Assembly: GCA_015698045.1 (NCBI GenBank)
Contig: BLAL01000045.1
Coordinates: 1-64,000, forward strand
Source of the DNA: Rhizophagus clarus
Lineage: Eukaryota > Glomeromycota > Glomeromycetes > Glomerales > Glomeraceae
DNA length: 64,000 nt
Direction of reading: 5' to 3'
Position 1 is the first letter of the stretch. Each line of letters opens with the position of its first letter. A program made the position numbers and the translations under genes. Under the pieces are notes generated by a model. It had not been told where the DNA came from and did not search any database. It was given only the letters and a program-made list of their open reading frames with translations. Positions 57,340 through 64,000 of the stretch are shown here, piece after piece.

Positions 57340-58120
57340 TAATTGCTGATCTGTCTAAGATTAGCACTGCATTACTAATAAAATTTGGGGTTAATAGCAA
57401 TAATAAAAAAAAGCATTTTTTACATCTCACGCGCAGAATAAGTTTCCACTCATTTTACAAACAGAAATACCATAAATACAATATTTTCCTTTATTTTATG
57501 AGACTTTTTGGCAAGCATGACTTGTTATAACTATATTTCTGTAACTGGATTTCTTCAACTTTCACTTGTTTTTAATAATAAAAATATTTCAAATATATCT
57601 TTAAAAACAACTTTAAAAGCTAAAATTATATGTTTTTAATGTAAATAACACAATATAGTAAAATAAAATATCAAAATTTTGTATATTTTAAGGTGAAAAT
57701 CTGACGCATATGCATAGTAAACTCATTATTTTACATATAAACGTATAATTTTTTTTGCAAATTCTTTTTTTTCAGGTATTTTTTTAGTTATCATGACTTT
57801 TATTTATAGTCAATATGTTATCTATAAGATATCCTTTTTTAAAGTTTGTGTTCTAGCACAAAATTGACAAATTTAACCCCAAATTTTATTAGTAACGCAG
57901 TGCCAATTTTAGGCAGATTGGCAATTAAGGTTGCAGGCAAAACCTTATAATAAATGCAAAACTTAGTAAAACTATATTAAAAACTTAATAAAAAAATGAT
58001 AAAACTTGATTATAAAAATTATATATAATAATAAATTATAATAAATTTTTATAAAAAAAATTATTAAAACTGAGGTTTTCTATTTTGTCAAATTCAAAAC
58101 TAGTTTAGGCTGCAACTATA
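57340..58120. mobile_element. hAT-type non-autonomous element, 781 bp, with internal inverted repeat
   Basis: Flanked by perfect 8-bp duplications AAAGCAAT (57332-57339, 58121-58128). The left end TAATTGCTGATCTGTCTAAG and the right end read inward, TATAGTTGCAGCCTAAACTA, are weakly similar. Inside, 57343-57392 and 57877-57924 form a much better inverted pair (GCACTGCATTACTAATAAAA...), so an older element may be nested or one end rearranged. Confidence 0.65.
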
Positions 58121-59523
58121 AAAGCAATAAAAAAAAGTAATTTCAAATACTGATATTATTTTTGTTTTATTATCCACAATAGCTTTTATTATAATAAATT
58201 CTACTTATAAGACTGGTAACTTTTTCATGAAATAAATTTTTAGAAAATTTCTAATTGAACTGAAAATTTTTGTATTCCTATAAAATAATATATTTCTTTC
58301 TTACAAAAATACTAAAATTCTGAATATTTTTATTTAAAATATCACATTAAACTTATATAATAAAAAATTACTACCAAAATTAAAATGATTATTATTTTAC
58401 ATTTTTTTCAATTTTCATCATAAAAACTTTGAAATATGTGTATTTTTGACTAATTAAACATTTTTCAAACTATTGGTGAGCCTTTATTTTTTTTTTAGGT
58501 AAATCTGGATACTTGGAATTTTGATAAAACATCAGTTTATTTTTTTTTAAAACAAAAATCAGTAAGAGAGGTTTTTTGAATAACTTTTTAATAAAACAAT
58601 ACTAAATTGTTTCATCTTTTTTTTTGTTTTGTAGATTACCGGTACTTCAGAATATTTGTAAATCAGCAAACAGCCAATATCTGAATATATGGAAATTCAG
58701 TATTAAAAATATATAAGAAAAGAATTTTGACATTTACTATAATAATGATCTAATGAAGATTATGTAATTAAAATTATGGATTTTATCAGTGAGGTTCATT
58801 TTTTACTTTTAATTTTTATTTTGATAACAGAACTGTTACTAACAGTTTTTTGTTTTTTTTTTAGACGTTTAGTTTTTGGATCTCTTTAGAAATAATTTTT
58901 GATTTTAAATGGTCAGGATATATTAGATTCAGTGAGTTTTCTGAGAGTTTTGATGGGTCTTTTTAATGTTTTAAAACTTTACTAATTTTTTATTTTTTTT
59001 TTTATGTTTTTTTTTAGATAATATCCTATGGTATATGAGCCTTCAAAAAACTTATCCTTCACAATTTATTCCAGATTTATAATTCGTTTTAGCTTGCTTT
59101 CTTTTAGAAGACCGTTTTTCTATTAGGAACTTGCATGAATTTCAGTTGGTTTTCTTTTCATGTTTTATTTTAATCATTCATTTTAATAAAACTTGCATTT
59201 CATTTTTTTTTCTTTTTTTTATACAATCAATTAATTCTTTGGATTTTAAGATATGTCAAGTTTGGTGAGGTTCTCTTTTTCTTTTAAGCTTTATTTTAAC
59301 AAAACGTTTACTGATATTCAATTTTTTTCTTTAATAGATGGCTGATAATATTTAAGTATAAACAAAAAAAATGTTTTTAGATGCGTAAAATTTTTGTATG
59401 TCAATTTTTTTTATTTTTTATTTTTTTTTAACATAGTATTCTTTTTTTTAACAAACTGTTTCTAATAGATTGTTGTCTTTCTTTTTTCTAGACAGATCTT
59501 TTTATTCATTAGTTCTTAGAATA

Positions 59524-59703
59524 TAGATGCCACCCAAATCCCAAATAATTTGGGATTATGGCAGCCCAAATGTACAAATCCAAATTAATTTACAAATTAC
59601 ATATATAAATTTTGTAATTTATACATTTGGGATTTGGGAATTATGGCAGTCAAAATGTACAAATTAATTTGGGATTTACTTAAAATAATTTGGGTGGCAT
59701 CTA
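59524..59703. mobile_element. MITE of about 180 bp (family TAGATGCCACCC), copy 2
   Basis: Inverted orientation relative to the copy at 53911-54090; ends TAGATGCCACCCAAAT and ATTTGGGTGGCATCTA, flanked by TA. Confidence 0.88.
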
Positions 59704-60230
59704 TATCCTAGAATAGAAGGATGAAACTATTTTTTTGATGTGTATATTATCATAAGTTTCTTTTCTTAATTTGTTTATTAATATTTTAATGAACTTTAAC
59801 TAATAGTTTTTTTTTATTTTGTAGGAATAATTCTTCAGATCTTAAAAAGCAGGTATCAGTATCTTTTTTAAGGTAAATCTTAAATTTGTTTTTAAAAAAA
59901 AATCTATCTTTTTTAATGAAACAATAATTAATGTGTCATTATTTTCTTTTTTTTTTAAGTAGTCAGTTTTTAATTTCAAAGCATCAGAATCTCTAGACCA
60001 TTTTTGAAACACTTTTATTTATAGAATTGTAGTTCTAATTTAAGTATTAACAGAATCTTGGATAACTTTTTAAAATAAAAACTTTTTGAAAAAAAAATTT
60101 TAAAATTATTTCATAAAAATCTGGTTCAACTTAAATAGCAAATCCTATATAAGTTTTCAAATTATTTTCAAAAACTATTAAGAAGTTTTTTTATCATATT
60201 TGAAAAAATATTACCCTTACAGTCGACTCT

Positions 60231-60806
60231 TCTCTCTCTATAGTCACACATTTGGGACAGTCTATATTTAGTGACTATAATGAGATGTGACTATAAGCAA
60301 TAAAATCTTGTAATTAAATCAGTAATTTTGGCTGGAATTATAAATTATAATAATTTTGGTTAAATATTCACATTATAGTAATTTTGTTAATATTATTCCA
60401 ATTATTATGGATTTATAACCATTAGCTTCCTCTCGATGAGACAGTTCTAATGAGTCCAAGATCATTAAAATCTGATTACTAAAACCCGTAATAATTAAAA
60501 TACAGTCAAAATATTTAATATTACGTGAATTTTACATATAAAAAATGCTGATCTGGTCTTTAAAATCGAATTTCTCAGTCAATATTAATCCAATCATTAT
60601 AAAATTACTACCATCTAATTCCTTTCAATGAGATGAACCTAATGAGCTAAAGATCATTGAAATCTGATCATTAGATCATAGAATAATTATATTTTGATAA
60701 ATATCTTTTTATAATCACATATATATAAAATTTTTAAAAAAAGATGTGATAGTGACTATAGGTAGTTTGTGACTATAACGGAGGTAACTATAAAGGGAGT
60801 TGACTG
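60231..60806. mobile_element. Tc1/mariner-like MITE, 576 bp
   Basis: Ends CAGTCGACTC and, read inward, CAGTCAACTCC with TA on both sides. Subterminal GTGACTATA repeats occur in both orientations. Its CAGTC start links it loosely to the element at 41825. Confidence 0.78.
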
Positions 60807-61285
60807 TACTTTTTCTTTCTTTTTATAGGGTCTCATCAGTTTCTATTTTGGTATCAGAAATTTTGAAGGTATAAAATTTCAAAATTTTATTTTATTATTT
60901 ATTTTTAGTTAAGAAGTGTTAACTAACGTTTTGTTATTTACTTTTTTGCAGGTCAGCTGAATGAAAATTATGACTAGATTTTGGAATCAAGATACTATTA
61001 TAAGTCAGTGGAATTTTTTTGTTGTTTCTGAAAAGTTACTAACAAACTCTATTTATTATCTTTTTTTTAATTTTTCCAGAACTTTCACTACATCTTTTTT
61101 CTCAATTGTAGAATTTGTGTTTTGGATACTGGGAATAATTAATTTTGAAGGTATTATTTGAACTTTTTTTTAGTTTTTTTATCAGTATTTATTTTTTAAT
61201 GTTTCTATTTTTCTTTTTTTTGTAGATTTTTAAGTTTAGGAAGTGTTTCTATTTAAACGTTTTCTAATATTTCTTAAAATTACTA

Positions 61286-61653
61286 GGGACATACCAGAAA
61301 TCAGCTGATTTTCTTCAATTAATAACTTTTACCCCCCTACTCCCCATCTGATCATATTTTGATTGGCTAAAATTATATATAATAATATATATAATTATAT
61401 TTATATAATTAACTTGGGATTTGGTAATCCAATTTTTATGAATTTTTTTTTGTTTTATAGTTTTTATTAAGCCCTATAAAACAAAAAAAATTTAGTTAAA
61501 TTGAGCTATTAGATGGCTAGATAATTATAAAAACTATTTTAATATATAAATGATAATAATATATTATATATATTATATAATTTATAGCCAATCATAGGAA
61601 CCTGATTTTTAGGTTAACCCCTCTATTAAATCAGCTGATTTCTGGCATGCCCC
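61286..61653. mobile_element. PIF/Harbinger-like MITE, 368 bp
   Basis: Ends GGGACATACCAGAAATCAGC and, read inward, GGGGCATGCCAGAAATCAGC agree at 24 of 26 positions through TGATTT. Flanked by CTA on both sides, a 3-bp duplication typical of PIF/Harbinger. Confidence 0.75.
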
Positions 61654-62830
61654 CTAAATAATAGATTTTTAATATAGATTTTAGCATAAAATTTAGTATA
61701 AAATAAAATAATGTATCTTTCTAATAAAGCGATAAATAAATAATTTAATATTATAATAATTATCGTTATTTAATAATATTGATGATTATTGTTATACATG
61801 AAGTTAAAATTAAAATTCAAAAGTCAAAATATTTTAACTTGAAAAGGTCAAAAGTTAAAATTAAAGTCAAAATAGCCAAAATTACATCATAGTCATGTGA
61901 TTTTTATAATTATAATTTAATACTAAATTTTAAATGTGAATAACTCTATCAATATTAATGCTACAAATATGCAACACATATCATTTGATTTGTTAAGGTG
62001 TAGAATTCATTTCTATTATTTAAAGTGCAGGTTTTCTAATAGTCAAAATGGTTTCTAAATAAAATAAAATAAAATTTCTTTCCATTAAAAATTGGTCAAC
62101 AGATCAACAGGAGAGTGTTCCATAAATAAAATATTTATCCAAAATAAAAAAAAAGTTTACTAAAATCCAATTATTGGATTATAATGCTTTAATTAGTTCT
62201 TTAAATTTATTAAATCATTTTAACTTTTTATATTAAATCTAATTTAGGCTAAACTGAGCAAATGATGTATTTAATATAAAATCTGGAGTCAGAAAGATGA
62301 GGGAAGAAAGTCTAATTGATTGGCTAAAATTTGAATATTATAATAAATCTTAAATAGTTACATGATTTTTTCCATTTTATTTAATCAAAATTGCAAATAA
62401 GTGTTATTCAAGAACTATTTTGAAAACAAAAAAACACACTTTTTGCTTGATATGATTTTATTTAAAAGTAGAAAAATAGCTAAAAAAAAAATTATTTAAA
62501 ATTAAGTATTATATAAAAATTAATTTTGATAATTTTTATTAAAAAAAGCTAATATTAATAATTGTGAATCTTTTTTTTTACTAAATTATTACTAATGATA
62601 TAATTTTTTTTTTTTTTGTAAAATAAAATAGTTTATAAGTTTATTAAATTTAAATATAATTAAAATTTTAATTATACTTTTTTTTTCCTATTACTATTTT
62701 ATTATATATATATATTATTTATATTTTACATATTATTTAATTTTAAATTGATATAGAATGCTATTACCAAAAAAAAAGAGGAAATATTCTTTACATTTTT
62801 TTGCTGAAATTACGATTGGTAATAAATAAC
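61654..62830. other. A+T-rich spacer upstream of the WC-2-like gene
   Basis: No gene or clear repeat is seen. Confidence 0.45.
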
Positions 62831-62983
62831 AGATAACAAAAAGATAATTATTATGCCGATCACAGAATATTCTGATCGACATTCTCTGAGCATCCATCGG
62901 CATCCACTTTTGGAATTCCGGCGTATAAAATTTCCTTACTAGCTTTTCTGGGATCTTGCCATTCGAATCGACTATAAATATAA
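62831..62983 (+). promoter_or_regulatory. Promoter region of the WC-2-like gene: paired GATA boxes and TATA-like element
   Basis: Two AGATAA boxes lie 11 bp apart (62831 and 62842), about one helical turn. A TATA-like ACTATAAATATA sits near 62971-62983, about 50 bp before the ATG at 63030. GATA boxes are the known target type of White Collar proteins, so autoregulation is possible but only inferred. Confidence 0.35.
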
Positions 62984-63029
62984 CTATTTTTGTCGCTAGT
63001 TTTAGTGCTAAAGACTTCAAATATATCTG

Positions 63030-64000
63030 ATGGATGATTTTAATCCAAATACACCAGAATACCAACGACTTTTGATGGACCGGAAAATCCGCGAAGGTTA
63101 TCCTGCTGCTGCCGCGGCCGCCAACCTTGGATCTTCAAGGAGTGTAGTTGGAGTTGGAGGTAGTAGAAATACTATTGTTAGTTCTTCTACCTCCATTGTT
63201 CCTTCAGGGTCTAACGCTGTTGCTACCACTAGCGGTAATAGTGCACCGACGAATATGACAGAGTTTACAAAGAGAAAGAATTGGTCACAACGGATAATTG
63301 AAGAACTGAAAGATTTTTTGCATGTTATTTCCCCAACTGGAAAACTTATGTATTGTTCACCTTCTTCGACAGAACTGGTCGGATATACCCCAGAAGAATT
63401 GGTGAATCGCACTATAACAGACTTTATTCATGTTGATGACGTTGATATGTTTCTTAGAGATTTCACTTTGGCCGTACAAAATAAAACTAGTTTTACCATT
63501 TATTATCGATTTCGCAAGAAAGATGATAAATTCATAATTCTTGAGGTTAATGGACATCCTTACTTTGGTGAAAATAACTCTACTGGTAATTGTAAATGCT
63601 TTTTCAGTATGGGTAGAACTTATCCATCAAAAACAACGGCAATGTTAGATTCGTTCTTGGAATTGAAAGTGGAAAATGAAAATTTGCGTCGTCAACTTCG
63701 CGAGTTAATTGGACCATCGGAAACTCCAGCTGAGGCTAGCGGCAGCGGCAGTATCAGTGCGGCTAACGCTACTACTTCTACCACCGTAGGATCAACTTCT
63801 GGAACAATTATACCTGAGAGCCGTTCTGTGGAAAATTTACTCCATGACACAAGTAATCCGTTAGAATTATTGACCGGTTTACGATACCAGGAGGGTGAGC
63901 GTGCCAGAGGAATTTCCACTGGCTCTAATAACCCAACTTTACTGAACGTAAGTTTAATGGATGTAGATATGGCATCATCTCTAGCAACGCCGTCTTCAAG
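63030..64000 (+). CDS. White Collar-2-like PAS protein, 5' part (runs off the window)
   Basis: Open from the ATG at 63030 to the window end (323 codons). After a Ser/Ala/Gly-rich N-terminus, KRKNWSQRIIEELKDF starts a PAS domain (about residues 82-195) with FLHVISPTGKLMYCSPSSTE, ELVGYTPEELVNRTITDFIH and YYRFRKKDDKFIILEVNGHP. The RFRKKDDK...NGHPYFG stretch is characteristic of fungal WC-2 and its relatives, which pair with WC-1 in the light- and clock-regulating White Collar complex in the nucleus. A short coiled-coil-like helix (LELKVENENLRRQLREL, about 209-227) follows. The GATA zinc finger expected at the C-terminus would lie beyond the window. A perfect donor-like GTAAGT at about 63949 could end exon 1, although the frame beyond it also looks coding. 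Confidence 0.8.
   Translation, partial: MDDFNPNTPEYQRLLMDRKIREGYPAAAAAANLGSSRSVVGVGGSRNTIVSSSTSIVPSGSNAVATTSGNSAPTNMTEFTKRKNWSQRIIEELKDFLHVISPTGKLMYCSPSSTELVGYTPEELVNRTITDFIHVDDVDMFLRDFTLAVQNKTSFTIYYRFRKKDDKFIILEVNGHPYFGENNSTGNCKCFFSMGRTYPSKTTAMLDSFLELKVENENLRRQLRELIGPSETPAEASGSGSISAANATTSTTVGSTSGTIIPESRSVENLLHDTSNPLELLTGLRYQEGERARGISTGSNNPTLLNVSLMDVDMASSLATPSS

Larger units (their letters stand above)
56275..58470. repeat. Segmental duplication, copy interrupted by two elements
   Basis: Matches 53380-53880 in three pieces: 56275-56379, 57306-57339 and 58121-58470. The gaps are exactly the elements at 56380-57305 and 57340-58120. Confidence 0.75.
58480..61230 (+). repeat. Degenerate array of splice-site-like units, about 8-10 copies
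   Basis: Repeated blocks have GTGAGT/GTGAGG, then TACTAAC, TAACTAA or CTAATA, a long T tract, and TTTTTTTAG, TTTTGTAG, TTTTTGCAG or TTCCAG followed by 30-60 nt of non-repetitive sequence. Examples of acceptor tracts end near 58634, 58864, 59017, 59825, 60950, 61079 and 61226. It resembles the arrays at 30872 and 45105 but is more diverged. Two MITEs sit in it. Confidence 0.5.

Noticed and set aside
63098-63919. Minus-strand frames opposite the WC-2-like gene
   Set aside because: Shadows of a long plus-strand frame with a clear PAS domain.

Overview
This looks like nuclear DNA of an early-diverging fungus, most likely an arbuscular mycorrhizal (Glomeromycotina, Rhizophagus-like) genome. The reasons are the very high A+T content, short introns with GTAAGT/GTATGT donors, the dominance of nested transposons, Myb/SANT-like and tnp2-type transposon genes, and two typical fungal regulators (a Pap1/Yap-type bZIP and a White Collar-2-like PAS protein). 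The assignment is inference from gene style; no rRNA or other marker is present.

Bases 1-9358 appear to be the right part of a large CACTA (EnSpm-like) DNA transposon. Its right terminus (CACTGGTC when read inward, followed by repeated ACATATCGGG-type motifs) lies at 9151-9358. Inside it are a Myb/SANT-like gene (2294-3076, minus), a tnp2 transposase relic (4066-7206, minus) and, divergently transcribed from a motif-rich shared promoter, an intact-looking four-exon basic gene (7525-8720, plus). The left end is not in the window.

Bases 9359-38149 are one Ty3/gypsy element on the minus strand that other elements have torn open. Its 3' LTR (9359-9948) was cut by the CACTA element. Its internal part (9949-13741) keeps a gag-like ORF and an integrase but has lost protease/RT/RNase H. 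Its 5' LTR is split into 13742-14028 and about 37683-38149 by a 23.65-kb insertion (14029-37682). That insertion is a DNA transposon with 19-bp terminal inverted repeats, a TTAG/TTAA target duplication, subterminal repeat arrays and its own Myb/SANT-like gene. The gene is split by two LINE retrotransposons sitting head-to-tail at the same palindromic target (GAATTTAAATTC). Each LINE (ORF1 with RRM and zinc knuckle; ORF2 with endonuclease, RT and RNase H) is itself broken by a hAT-type non-autonomous element (16745-17651 and 30355-31928). Several insertions have an uninterrupted homologous copy elsewhere in the window, so the junctions can be read directly.

Bases 38150-62700 are A+T-rich repeat land: a third hAT-type element (38161-38874), three decayed LINE-ORF1-like relics that pass straight into A-rich tails, at least eight further short inverted-repeat elements, and arrays of tandem units that each look like a micro-exon with branch point, polypyrimidine tract, acceptor and donor. 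One intact host gene, a bZIP factor (50204-51880, four exons), stands in this region.

Bases 63030-64000 are the 5' part of a WC-2-like blue-light/clock regulator gene that runs off the window.
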